The notes beneath the pieces were generated by a model. It made no database searches. It saw only the letters and a list, made by a program, of their open reading frames with translations, and was not told where the DNA came from. 64,000 nt of DNA from assembly GCA_958510875.1 (NCBI GenBank), contig OY294068.1, positions 25,524,297 through 25,588,296 of the forward strand, in the 5' to 3' direction. Source of the DNA: Endomychus coccineus. Its lineage: Eukaryota > Arthropoda > Insecta > Coleoptera > Endomychidae. The position numbers and the translations under genes are program-made. This document shows, one piece after another, positions 33,281 through 43,941 of the stretch (position 1 is its first letter; each line of letters begins with the position of its first letter).

Positions 33281-33441
33281 TTTATTTAAAACTTTTGAGG
33301 TACACACTACACAAGTCATTTATAAACTTACATGCCGCCAAGTCCTGCAACTGCTGAAATTCCTGCGGAGATAGCTTTTCCCATTGCAGAGCCATCGCGC
33401 CAGATGCCCGCCGACTCCCGGGGGACCACAAATTCTGAATC
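33281..33441 (-). CDS. Candidate host-gene terminal exon (37 codons, stop, poly(A) signal)
   Basis: On the minus strand a TATTTTCTTTTCAG acceptor is followed at 33441 by an open frame, DSEFVVPRESAGIWRDGSAM then GKAISAGISAVAGLGGM and TAA (33328-33330). AATAAA lies about 45 bp after the stop (33286-33281). The exon is much richer in G+C than its surroundings and has balanced codon use. The end is a short Gly/Ala/Ile-rich, membrane-like segment. The bases after GGCAT read GTAAGT, so it could instead be an internal exon with its donor there. I do not recognise the protein. Upstream exons, at higher coordinates, were not found. Confidence 0.5.
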
Positions 33442-34135
33442 CTGAAAAGAAAATACTCTGAGATGCAATCACATGTGGAACAATAAAAACTTTATCCTAT
33501 TCATATGAAGCACTTGCTCGAATAATAATTACTTTGCTCGATATAGATATCAAACGAGATATTCCTCCTTCAAAAAAAAAGCTCGAAATCTCAAAATTGA
33601 ATCGTTATCTTGTGTATCTAACAGTTAATTTGATTAAATCGACAAACAATAACTACCCTTCGTCACTTCGTCAGTACAATTTTATAAATTAACCATAATT
33701 TCATCCAATACGGAAAACTAGCTGTAGGAATTCATTGACTTCTAGACATAGCCGTGATAACATGAAAATAAACTACATAATTAAGAAAATAGCTTCTCTA
33801 CATTAGATGAGAAATAAAAAGGACATGGTATCACTTCTTCCTAATATTTAAGTGTTCTCTAGAACCTCTGAAACGGAAGAAACAAACTAATACTAGAATG
33901 GTGAGACTGTCTGATGAGGATGTATGTTTAACAATTGAAGCAGTATCTAAGCATGAATAATCTATATGATTACAAGAATAAAAATTCTGGAAATGTAACA
34001 GCTCTACTGAACCATTGTTCCAACTTGAAGCAACAAATCTATTTCATACATGTTAGATTTCGACCAGCTGAACCAATCGCTTATTGCACAAATACCCAAA
34101 TAACCAGTTTAATAATAATCGCGATCAAATAGCAA
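33442..34135. other. Unassigned; possible intron of the exon at 33328-33441
   Basis: No motif on either strand. Confidence 0.35.
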
Positions 34136-34139
34136 AAAG

Positions 34140-34335
34140 GATGACGTTATCGGGCCTATACTATGCATAATATACCTGAATTCTCTACACACATTGGAAA
34201 CCTCCGGAGAAATAATCTCCTTCGCAGATGATACAGTCATCTTTTAAGGGGGAACGGATTTGAAAAAAATAAACAAATGGTTCAAATTCAATTTGTTGAC
34301 ATTCTCAATTATCGCAGAAATCGGAACTTGATAGC
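34140..34335 (+). pseudogene. Reverse transcriptase palm fragment
   Basis: The frame reads IGPILCIIYLNSLHTLETSG then EIISFADDTVIF, with the catalytic FADD intact at 34221-34232. After a stop it reads GTDLKKINKWFKFNLLTF. Flanking RT blocks are missing. Confidence 0.75.
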
Positions 34336-35530
34336 AGGGCCTTTTGGAAAATCATCCCTATCGCACAAGGAAAGGCTAGTTGAAATCCAGACAAGGAGCA
34401 GTCCTCGTCGGGTACTAAGTGACGTTATAAATCACGTGATCGCTCATCGCTTCTCATCTACTAGCTCATCTATAATATGCGAATCGATCGTGTTGCAGAT
34501 ACACAAAACTGCGCGCTATACCTTCTAGTGTTGGAATTTATATAATATGTAAAACGGAATTTCTAATATAGTTGTAATACAGTATCTAATGAAGAAACTT
34601 GCTAATTCTGAAAAATCTCATTCATATAGACAGCAGATTGCGAACACTGCTAGGTCCATGCAATCTGAGCTAATGGTGCGATCCTGTAATTTGTTCTTCA
34701 CCGCTGTAAAATGTCCTTAAAACAATAGACAAAGTTTCAACTTTAAATATTTAAAACATTTTCACTTCTTTTAAGCATAATTAAAATTCTGCCTCCGGCC
34801 GTTGTCCCACCAACTAGGTGGCAGGAGTTCATTTGGATGATGGACTATATTATAACAATAGAAAGAAATAAACCATCCTTAAATAAATGTAGCAATGAAA
34901 AGTTATGCTGGTTCCCGGGCTATTGGTGCAATGGCATCCTATAAGTGTTTTCAACACTAAAAAAGATTGTATTCAGCCATCGTGACATTCAGGAACTTCA
35001 GTTAGAAATTAAATAAATAGCAAACGAATGGAAACGAATAGGATTCTCATTCAGACTTTAAATAAAAGCGTTAGCGCATAATATTTCATCTGCTGTACTA
35101 TTTTGTATTGCTGTAATTCGGTTAAATCGTTGGCGTCTACGCAAATCTTCCTGCTGCGAGCTATGTTGTGTCTGATTATATTTCTGAACACAATGATAGT
35201 TGCAGCGTATTCAGCTTACGCTCTTCCACTCCAAAGAAAACATTGGCGTTGAATTTCCGTCTCGTTTCCCGTTTCTATTCCTGCCAAGTTCCGTTACGCT
35301 CCATTGAACGGTTGTCGACTTTTTCTCAAAGATATATGGAATGCACATATACATATTATCGTCGATCCAGTTTATTCATATGAACATATGACATAATGCT
35401 ATGCTGTTTTTTTTCCGCTATAAGATTCGGTACCTCAAACATCCCTAGTATATCATTTTCAAAATGATCCATCCGATGTTCATTAAATTATTCATTAAAT
35501 TGTTAATAAACAATTAATAAACCATTTCTC
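34336..35530. other. No confident gene
   Basis: 34985-35070 (ELQLEIK-IANEWKRIGFSF) is weakly reminiscent of an RT region, but too short to call. 35168-35383 is open on the plus strand without a recognised domain. Confidence 0.35.
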
Positions 35531-35536
35531 CCCTTA

Positions 35537-35560
35537 GATAGATAGATAGATCGATCATTT
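35537..35560. repeat. GATA microsatellite, tail of the minus-strand LINE
   Basis: GATAGATAGATAGATCGATC sits directly at the 3' end of the LINE read on the minus strand, as simple repeats often do in CR1/jockey elements. Confidence 0.7.
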
Positions 35561-37560
35561 TATTCATGTTATGTACATAATATGTTTACATTCCTCATCA
35601 TAAAATATAAATAAGATCATAATATTAAATTTAAAAACTTATTTAAAAAAAATCTTCTGTGGAAAAAGAGTATTTTTAAATGATTTCTTGAATTCTTTCA
35701 ATGGTAATTCTCTAATGAGTTCGGGCAATTTATGAAAATATTGAATGGCTAAAAATGTTGGCCCTTTTTGAGATTTTTCAAGTCTCAGAAAATCTGTACG
35801 GATATTTCTCATATTACGAGTATTGTAATAATGAAAATCCTCACTCAATGAGTACTTATCTCTGCAATTATGTGCATACTTCAGACATTCATATATATAC
35901 AGATTTGGGAATGTTAATGTACCTAATCCCTTCGAATGCTTTTCTACAGAAGTCCCTATAACCAATACTCGCAACAATTCTTATCGCTCTCCTTTGTAAC
36001 CTGAAAATCTCATTTTTTTCAGAACAATTACCCCAAACTAAACTAGCGTAGCGTAACTGACTATCAATCAAAGAAAAATACGCAGTCTTTATAACACAAG
36101 GAGATAGCGACTGAGATAAGGTTCTCAAAACAAAAATACCTCCACTCAATTTTGTCATAAGTTTATCTGCATGAACATCCCAAGTAAGTCTATCATCTAT
36201 ATGTACACCTAAAATTATTGTATATTTATCAAAACTATTTGTTGCCTTTAGGGAAAAGAGTATTTTCACAGTTTTGTTCTCATTCACACAAAGACCATTT
36301 CCCGAGAACCATTCCACGGCTATATTCATACTTACTCTACTCTGTTCCTTCACATGATCTAGATCGTTTCCAGAATTTGACGCTGTTACATCATCAGCAA
36401 ATAGTACAGTGTGCGTCAATGACAAATATTCCGGCAAGTCATTAACAAAAATTAAAAATAATAAAGGTCCCAATATGGATCCTTAGGGTACACCAATCGT
36501 AAGTAGTTTCTTTTCAGAACATCTGCCATTCATACACACTGCTTGATGGCGATCTGTTAAAAACGACTTGATAATATTGACGCTAACAATATCAAATTTA
36601 TATTTCTCAAGTTTTTTGAAGAGTATAGCATGGACAACACATCAATAGTTTTATTAATGAATTCAATAATTGCTCCTATTGTATTACGTTCCTTTCTGTA
36701 ACCAAATTGTTGTGTCGCAAATAACTTGTTACGTTCGAAGTGATCAACAATTTGTATGCTTAATGCCTTTTCCAAAATTTTTTAAAATAACGGTACTAAC
36801 AATATCGGCCTGTAGTTTGTGATTTCATTCATGTCACCAGATTTATGTAGAGGTACTACCTTTGATATTTTCGAACAGTTTGGGAAAATACTATCCTTAA
36901 TAGATTTATTGGCCAACTTTGTGATCGGTGATACAATGTGGTCAATATTTCTTTTTAATAGTATGACTGAAAGGCCAAAGAAATCTTTGGAGCTACTATT
37001 TTTGAATCCCATTATTATTTCTCTGATCTGAATAAATGAAACTGTGGAAAATGAAAAAGAATTATATGTCAGTTAATTATTATTATCGGGTCTAAATGAC
37101 TTCTTGGAATGGATTGAGATATTTTTGTGCAATTGATAAAAAATAATCATTGAAACTTTCTGCTGTTAAGTATGTAATATTTTTAGTGAGAATCCTTTTT
37201 TTATTAATTAAACTCCACACATTTCTCTTTGGATTGTTTGATTTTTTTATTATTTGATCAGTTGCCCTTATTTTAGGTTCTTTTAGTTTTAATTTGTAAT
37301 TAGTTTTCAGTTTATTACGTAAATTCTCAAAGATGGGGTATTTGTTAGTCTATACATTTCATTTATGATCTGCAACTGATTTCGAAGTTCTAGTAGCTGA
37401 GGTGTGAGTGAACCATATGTGATAACTACGAGGTTTTATCTTTTTTGTTACTTCTTCTACTGGACTAGAAGGCATCAATATTGATAATAATGACTGTAAT
37501 ATGTTTCATTACGTTCACATTGATTATATCGATGACATGGAATGTACCTCAATCCGAAAG
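35560..37560 (-). pseudogene. Non-LTR retrotransposon, RT region, best preserved LINE in the window
   Basis: Minus strand. The linker before RT reads NNPKRNVWSLINKKRILTKN, YLTAESFNDYFLSIAQKYL and SFSTVSFIQIREIIMGFKNS. SSKDFFGLSVILLKR follows with VVPLHKSGDMNEITNYRPI, then KLFATQQFGYRKERNTIGAI. GVP*GSI is followed by LGPLLFLIFVNDLPEYLS and HTVLFADDVTASNSGND, with the active-site FADD intact. ILGVHIDDRLTWDVHADKLM and LRYASLVWGNCSEKNEI follow, and it ends TFLAIQYFHKLPELIRELPL and FKKSFKNTLF near 35645. There are a few frameshifts and one Gln-to-stop change. The endonuclease domain is missing (5' truncation near 37560). It is jockey/CR1-type. Confidence 0.9.
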
Positions 37561-37905
37561 GAAGCATTTTTAAGCGCTGAATTATAATCAATTACAACAG
37601 CAGTGTAGAAGCATAGCCTACTAGAATGGAAGGCTGGTACGTTGAGCCTATCGAACAGGCATGCCGCTTAAGTTCAATATATTTCGGTCAGTCCAAGTAA
37701 AGTGGAGAATTCGTTAGTCAGCCGGTGAATCTATTCGTATTTAGTCACAGAAAATACAGTGATAGAACAAAGACCTAGTGTATTATTTGAGCTGCAAACA
37801 ATCAACAAAAGTATAGTTTGAGAGATTGAGTGGAGTGATAAATAAGACAATAAAATAGCGTGTTCTTTGTTAGGTACCTAGTGTCTCAGACGACCATTTT
37901 AATTT
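37561..37905. other. Possible 5' leader of the P-type transposase fragment
   Basis: This non-coding stretch ends in TTTTGTGTCACAG, a good splice acceptor, directly before the transposase frame. No promoter can be fixed. Confidence 0.35.
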
Positions 37906-37926
37906 CATTAAACTGGACAGTGTTTT

Positions 37927-38341
37927 GTGTCACAGATCAAATTTCAGCATTTAGACGAACAGGACAAAATCATTTCTATCTTATATGACGGAATTCATGT
38001 TTCACATAAATTCGAATATAAAGGCAGAAAATTGATTGGAGCAGTTGAAGGACCTTCTTATAAGAACGAGTTAGCTACTCCGCCTCGGGCTTTGATGCTC
38101 ACTTCTGGTTTCTTTAAAAATCAAGATATCATTGGACTTTTTTCCGTTAAGCAATCATCAACTGACGCTTTAATAATTTTGAAAATTCTCCACTTAATAC
38201 TTATTAATGTAATTTTAAATGTTATTCAAAGTCGAATGGCATTTGAATACAACGCGCTTCGATTGTTTCAGGTTTCAGTTTGGACAGCAATTGAAAGATT
38301 TAATTTATTGCAGAAGATAAAATTATACATGCATCTAAATT
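37927..38341 (+). pseudogene. P-element/THAP9-type transposase fragment
   Basis: The frame reads IKFQHLDEQDKIISILYDGI then HVSHKFEYKGRKLIGAVEGP, and RALMLTSGFFKNQDIIGLFS. This matches the P-element transposase core: SILFDEIYVK, Y-GGKIIGA, FMI-S-L. The first catalytic Asp (normally LxDE) is here YDG, with Glu changed to Gly. The region that normally reads SDNNRVN has decayed. The fragment covers the first third of the catalytic core. An acceptor-like CACAG precedes it. It is a possible relative of the autonomous source of the short P-like elements at 5538-6162 and 56838-57335. Confidence 0.7.
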
Positions 38342-38419
38342 AATAGATCTTGTAGGGAACTACGAACTTTTCAAAGTGATCTCTATTTGATTTTATTATC
38401 TCAGTTATAGCCGAATTCT

Positions 38420-38820
38420 ACTGGTCAGTAAGTAGCTTCAGGTACCCAAATTGTGTGCCCTAAGTATTATTATTGAACTCAAACTTCCTTCTGCATCCGA
38501 TCTATCAAGATCTGCGCCGAGTGCTTACAGGCCGGATGATCTTTAAGTTCGAACGCAGCGAAGACCGAATTCCGCCCAGAACACCGATGATCAGAACCAC
38601 TAATACGATCTTGTGGCCTGAATTTAGCATGCGGAGCTCCAACAGGAGATCTTGATATTTTTCCTCCTCTTTCAAGACTATAGTCTTCTCTGTCGGACCA
38701 AAGAATTTGATGACATACATAGTCTTGGTTTGTTTGTCAAGGAGGACAACGTCAGGTCTATATTGTCTTGTCAACATACCGCCTGAGCATGAGATCTTGC
38801 TCCGCGGCATTTATCTGGGC
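38420..38820 (-). pseudogene. Non-LTR C-terminal domain fragment (RPD...KEEEKYQDL motif)
   Basis: On the minus strand it reads LTRQYRPDVVLLDKQTKTMY then VIKFFGPTEKTIVLKEEEKY and QDLLLELRMLN. VVLIIGVLGGIRSSLRSNLK follows. RPD-(about 12)-IDxxxP...KE-EK--KY-DL-EL...VVPVVVGALG is a recurrent C-terminal block in LINE-like proteins, possibly a restriction-enzyme-like nuclease fold. A second, more decayed copy lies at 52025-52390. Confidence 0.6.
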
Positions 38821-38979
38821 TTTCAAGCGAGAAGGTAGCAACTCGCGCCCTCTAGTTGATCTTCTCGACTGATGTGAAATTCGAGACCAAGTTTTTCTGC
38901 AGCTTTTCGTGCTGCCTTAACGACAAATGCCCCAGTCCGGCCAATTCGTGGCTTTTAACTCAACACAGGAGGGGGTCCA

Positions 38980-39272
38980 ACTCTTAAGAACTTTACACGC
39001 TATACTCAGAACCACACTTCGATGCATTCGTATATTTATTAATAAATATAATAAATACACCCACAAATCAGCAAATTTGTGGATATACATTCGACGATAT
39101 TGTAAAATGTAAACATGTAAAATGGAACTCATAATGCCAAAATTATCCGAAAATGACACTAAACTCGAAGTTTTGGTCAAATTCATCTATTTGTTGATAA
39201 ATACATTAACAAATGAAGTTAATTCAACTATTTGTTTAACTAGTTTCATATGTTCACTGACCAAAAATTAGG
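38980..39272. repeat. Inverted relative of the tandem repeat at 166-625
   Basis: It reads in reverse complement against 239-440, including CATATGTTCACTGACCAAAA at the right edge and AAATTATCCGAAAA, GTTTTGGTCAAATTCAT in the middle. Confidence 0.75.
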
Positions 39273-39822
39273 GGGCACGGCAGTGCCTCCGCCAAGTCGA
39301 GCGCGAAGCAAACACTGCCGTACCATCCTTTACTGGAACCATTTCGCCGCATTTTCGGGCCCCTATTTGAGAACCTCTGGATAAGACCAGAACGCAGAAA
39401 TTTGTCATCCAGTAAGCTATAAAATCACATACTTAAAATGAAAAATTTCAAGTCTGTCGGTCATTTAGTTCCGAAGTTAAGCGAAAGCAAAGTTTCGCAT
39501 TTATGACACTCACTCACTCACTCATAATCATCAGAATAGAACTAGTACTTCCCATAAACTCAGAGAGTTGAAATTTGGTACAGAGTTAGGGTTTAATGGC
39601 CACATAAAGGGAAAACTATAAAAACTAGGATAATCGGAGATCTGGAGTACCTGGTGACCCTTATTTGAAAACACAAGAGCCCATTTGTGTCCTTAATAAT
39701 ATCTATGATATGAAATGGTCTGCCACGGACATTATATGTGACCACGGTCGTATATGTATCAGCTGTCTGTCATATAAACATAAACGTTACGTGTTTGATT
39801 TCGCAAGATAATATCGTAAAAA
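39273..39822 (+). mobile_element. Candidate Helitron-like 5' region upstream of the OTU fragment
   Basis: The sequence opens with GGGGGCACGGCAGTGCC and CGCCAAGTCGAGCGCGAAGC, a GC-rich hairpin-forming block that I associate with insect Helitron-like repeats. A Helitron terminus was not proved. 39739-39755 (CCACGGTCGTATATG) resembles the end of the element at 53366. Confidence 0.35.
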
Positions 39823-40041
39823 ATGTCGATAATATTAAAAGACGACGATGAACTTAGTGGCTACCAAGTAGTTGGTATGCCCAAAGACGGGTCTTGTCTC
39901 TTCCATTCAATATCTTTCTTGGTGTATGGTAGAACTGACTCAACTTGCAGTATCAGATCTGCTATAGTTGCATACGTTGCTGAACATTGGGACGAAATGC
40001 AAGTGTACACGTGTAATGCTGATGGTGACATATATACTTAA
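39823..40041 (+). pseudogene. OTU cysteine protease domain fragment, transposon-type
   Basis: The frame reads MSIILKDDDELSGYQVVGMP, then KDGSCLFHSISFLVYG and RSAIVAYVAEHWDEM. The DGxCLFHS block with its Asp and Cys is the catalytic start of OTU (ovarian-tumour) deubiquitinase domains. The catalytic His at the C-terminal end is missing, because a stop falls after 72 residues. OTU domains of this form are common in Helitron and other transposon proteins. It begins with a clean ATG at 39823 in an AAAAATG context. Confidence 0.75.
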
Positions 40042-40133
40042 GCGCAATCCTACACGAGCGATATGATGAAACCCACTACTTACGGCTCAATGAAATAAAT
40101 CAATATGCCGACGTTTCTACAAAAAGAAGTGAA

Positions 40134-40756
40134 ATCCCACCAAAAACATTCTGTAAAAAACTAGTCTCGATGGAGCTGCTTGTTTATCTCTAAAAAGTAA
40201 TGAAATCTAGACAAAGTCGTGCCAAGTCTAAGGTTCCTTACTGCGATTTCTTTATTATTATAGTTAATGTTGTGTGACTTGGCCGTTGAAGGGTACACAA
40301 GGGTACAAAACCAGGTGCTCCATGACACCATTGCACCAATCTGTCGCCAGAACCAGTCAATTGTAGGCTTGATAAAGCTGCGTATTTCAATTATCCTTAT
40401 GTGTAGGCGAGCATGAAACAAACAGTAAAAAAATTATTTCCAGTACAGATGGACTTCTTATCATTGATAGAAGTCTGTCTGTACGTCTATTTTATGTTAG
40501 GTCGGTGGTCGATTTGACGCTCCAAAAAGAAGAGAGCAGAAGTCAGCATTGTCAATGCTGAATGTGTTGCACAATCAACAACAGTCTAAAATGAGACACT
40601 AGCGTCCAATTACCAATACCAGTATGGGCTATTATCTCGCTTAACAAACATAGGTAGTTACAACACGACTTTGTCTAGATTTCATTATTTTTTAGAGATA
40701 AACAAGCAGCTCCAACGAGACTTGGCTAGTTTTTTACAGAATGTTTTTGGTGGGAT
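40134..40756. mobile_element. 623-bp element with about 90-bp terminal inverted repeats
   Basis: The left arm 40134-40221 (ATCCCACCAAAAACATTCTG ... GACAAAGTCGTG) is repeated in reverse at 40664-40756, with small indels. One is a 4-base CCAA present only in the right arm. The middle holds no transposase. No target duplication was recognised (AAGTGAA left, AGTCTTT right). Confidence 0.8.
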
Positions 40757-41830
40757 AGTCTTTACCCGATCTAAAATGGTCAAATTTAGCATTTTTTATG
40801 TAATCTCAAAAATAAGCAATTTGCACAACTATCTGAGGTGAACTTTGTCCCATCAAAATCGACCCTTTTCTCAAGGATTTAAGGGTCCAACCTATTTGAC
40901 TGCACTAAATTCCCAGATTAAGCAGGCGCTTAATAATTACATTGTCATAATTTTAGCTATAACGGGCTATTGCTATCGCAAATTAGATTATTTCAATAGG
41001 GAGAGGAGACACGGTATTTAATATCGAATATTAGTTCGCACGTCTCGCCAATATATTTCGACTATGTTTTGAAAATTTAATTACGTATCAAGGTAATGAA
41101 CAACGTTGAAATGGCGTTTATTCGATTTCATTAACGAGCATAAATGTGAACAGGAGTTCGTGAAAAATCAATTTCACTCATAAAACCGATGTAGCGTAAA
41201 AACAATAATAACGACTACGCCACTGAATCAATATAATATCAAATAGTGTTAATTAATTATCCAGATAGCTACAGCCACTTTTATTAAATATTAACTCGAG
41301 TACTCTTAAGGCGTTTATTGATCTAGCAATAAAGCCAGCTTTATTTGATTTCTTTAGGGTATTTCATGCTCACGATTATGTTCGTAAAATTATGTTATAT
41401 AAATAACTCAATGTGTACCACTAAAAATAAACTTGCATTATGGAAGAAATTTACGATAGATGTAAACGTCATTCTAACACTGTCATTACCTATACGGATG
41501 TTTTATAACGTCCATAATTATTTCGGGAAGATTCGCTTTGAAATAGATTGGATATTTCGTCTTATCGAATGTAATTGAAACGTATATGTTTTATTGACAC
41601 ATTTATGTAATAAAGTGGATCAAAGAACTGATAGAACTGGATACGGGAAGCACATAGACATAACTCACATACTTCCTATATCAACGCTTTTATTAAATTA
41701 CCCAAATCCTAATTTTATTTAAATTAATATTGAATATTGAAAACTTTTTTCCATTATGTTATAGCAAACGTTACCCTACGGATGGAAGCCAAATAACCTC
41801 TACTACACATTTTCAATTTTATTCTGATAC
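40757..41830. other. No gene recognised
   Basis: AT-rich. The frame at 41345-41578 shows no domain. Confidence 0.4.
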
Positions 41831-41834
41831 TAAT

Positions 41835-41915
41835 AAGCTAAAAATAATAACCCTTATCCACTAGAAATAATGTTAAAGTTATAGGATGTTTCAACTACAT
41901 AGTAGAGTATGTAAA
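41835..41915 (-). repeat. Third relic of the hammerhead-bearing dispersed repeat
   Basis: It matches 7160-7245 (CCCTTATCC-CTA-AAATA-T-TTAAAG) but has lost the bases that would form CTGATGA. GTTGAAACATCCT remains on the minus strand. Confidence 0.5.
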
Positions 41916-41956
41916 GTAAAGTAATTTATTAAGCTTCAGTAAACAATTATAATTAA

Positions 41957-43350
41957 ACTAGTACAGTCATTTTAGACGAAAAAATGTCAACTATTGGAAT
42001 ATCTTTCTACAGTTGATCTTGTCTGAAACTTGTTGCAAAATGTTTTTGATGTCCTAAGAATCATTGGTCACCCAGTCTCACCACAGCATCAAATCTTATG
42101 CATTTCTTCAACTTCCGGTTCCAATTGGTCAATTTTCGGACTGTTATAGTTTGATATTTTATCTTTGAATTTGATATACTAATTGTTAGCTCAAAAAAAC
42201 TAATTGAATCCATTTTTTGCAAGAAAAGGGTCTAAATTTTGGTAAATTTCATACATTTTCGGTTCTAACTGGCCAATTTCCGGGCGATTATGAATGATCT
42301 CATTATCATTGAATTTGGTATAGAGATTGATAGCTGAAAATAAACAATTGAGTTTATTTTTTGCAAGAAAATTGTCTAAATTATGGTGAATTCCATCAAC
42401 TTCCGGATCCAGTTTGCCAACTTCCAGGCGATTATAAATGACCTTGTCATCTTTAGATTCGGTATAGTGATTGCTAGCTCAAAAAAAAACAATTGAGTCT
42501 ATTTTTTGCAAGAAAAAGGTATAAGTTATGTTAAATATCAACTTCCGGTGCCAATTGGTCAATTTCAAGGCGATTATGAACGATCTTGTTATCTTTGAAT
42601 TTGGTATAAAGATTGATAGCTCAAAAAAAAAATTGAGTTTATTTTTTTCAAGAAAATGGTCTAAATTATGGTGAATTCCATCAACTTCCGGATCCAGTTT
42701 GCCAACTTCCAGGCGATTATGAATGACCTTGTCATCTTTGGATACGGTATAGTGATTGCTAGCACAAAAAAAAAACAATTGAGTCCATTTTTTGCAAGAA
42801 AAAGGTATAAGTTATGTTAAATATCAACTTCCGGTGCCAATTGGTCAATTTCCAGGCGATTATGAACGATCTTGTTATCTTTGAATTTGGTATAAAGATT
42901 AATAGCTCAAAAAAAAAATTAGTTTATTTTTTGCAAGAAAATGGTTTAAATTATGGTGAATTCCATCAACTTCCGGTTCCAATTGGCCAACTTCCGGGCG
43001 ATTATGAATGACCTTGTCATCTTTGGATTGGGTATAGTGATTGCTAGCTCAAAAAAAACAACAATTGAGTACATTTTTTGACTTCGGAATCGTAATTAGA
43101 CACCCCAAAAACCCCCGAGTGGATATTTCTGTCTCAAAATAACAATTTTTTTGGGATCTGGAAAATTTGTTAATTTAAATTGTTTATAAACGGTCAATTT
43201 GTTAATAAAACAATTGTTGTGCCAATTTCCCATGGTGAGATGGGGGACCAATGATTCTTATGACATCAAAAATATTTTGCAACAAGTTTCAGACAGAGTT
43301 CAACTGTACAAAGATATTCCGAAATAAAATCTTCAAATGACTGTACTAAA
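41957..43350. mobile_element. Foldback-like element: inverted arms around a 142-bp tandem array
   Basis: The left arm, about 41957-42086 (TAGTACAGTCATTT, GTCTGAAACTTGTTGCAAAA, GATGTCCTAAGAATCATTGG), is present in reverse complement at about 43231-43350. Between them lies a seven-unit tandem array. There is no transposase. The overall design recalls foldback elements, and I cannot tell the superfamily. Confidence 0.75.
42100..43085. repeat. Tandem array, period about 142 bp, seven units, alternating subtypes
   Basis: The phrase (CAATTGGTCAATTTC or GTTTGCCAACTTCC)-GGCGATTATGAA recurs near 42126, 42269, 42412, 42552, 42695, 42838 and 42980. Units differ in pairs, suggesting a 285-bp higher-order unit in the middle. 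Open frames here (for example 42479-42778 minus and 42814-43011 plus) come from the repeat, not from genes. Confidence 0.9.
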
Positions 43351-43920
43351 CAGTGAGAAGCGAGTCAGGTACAATGAGAATAGAACAATCATATTAGTAT
43401 TTTAAAAACTATTCAGAACAGAACACATTATAATTAAAATTATATCTAACAAAGGCAAAAAACATACAGTTAATATAAAATCGGATTTTAAATTTTTCAT
43501 TTACATAGTAACTAATTTAAGGGTGACCTATTTACTATTTAAACGCTTCACTCTTGAATCGATAAGCTGTAATACAAATCATTTAGACTGTTATTGTCTT
43601 TATTTCAAATAGGTTGAAATATTTCTATTGATTCTAGGCTCTTCAGCAAAAGAGCCTCGTTCAGATCGTTGATCCTCTGGGAACTCCTATATTTACATTT
43701 CTCAGATATGAAATCATTGAAAGCTACATATTTCTCTCTGTTGTGCAGATATGAAGAGAAGAAGGCTGTTAGTGGTTCACTAAGACCAAACCTTCAAAAC
43801 CAATACCAAAATTTCGAAAAGTCAGTGTATACTACAATCCACCTGGCCTTGCCTGTCTACTTCTGTGGACATGTATAGTTGAATATATTGTTAAGAATAA
43901 CTCTTACTGAGTTTTTATTT
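43351..43920. other. Internal remnant next to an LTR, not recognised
   Basis: It lies downstream (minus strand) of the primer-binding-like site and so may be the leader of an LTR element. No gag or pol motif is seen. Confidence 0.35.
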
Positions 43921-43939
43921 TGCCCCACGTTGGGCGCCA
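43921..43939 (-). other. Primer-binding site of an LTR retrotransposon
   Basis: On the minus strand TGGCGCCCAACGTGGGGC starts two bases after the LTR end (...TTCTTAACA). TGGCGCC at this place is the usual tRNA 3'-end complement. Confidence 0.7.
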
Positions 43940-43941
43940 AT

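Noticed and set aside
33911..33945. CTGATGA near 33911
   Set aside because: No GAAA and no stem II. Chance match.
36385..36400. TCATCAG (CTGATGA on the minus strand)
   Set aside because: It encodes the Ala-Asp-Asp of the RT active site, with no ribozyme structure.
42479..43011. Open frames of 99 and 65 codons on opposite strands
   Set aside because: They lie wholly in the 142-bp tandem array and repeat with it. No domain.
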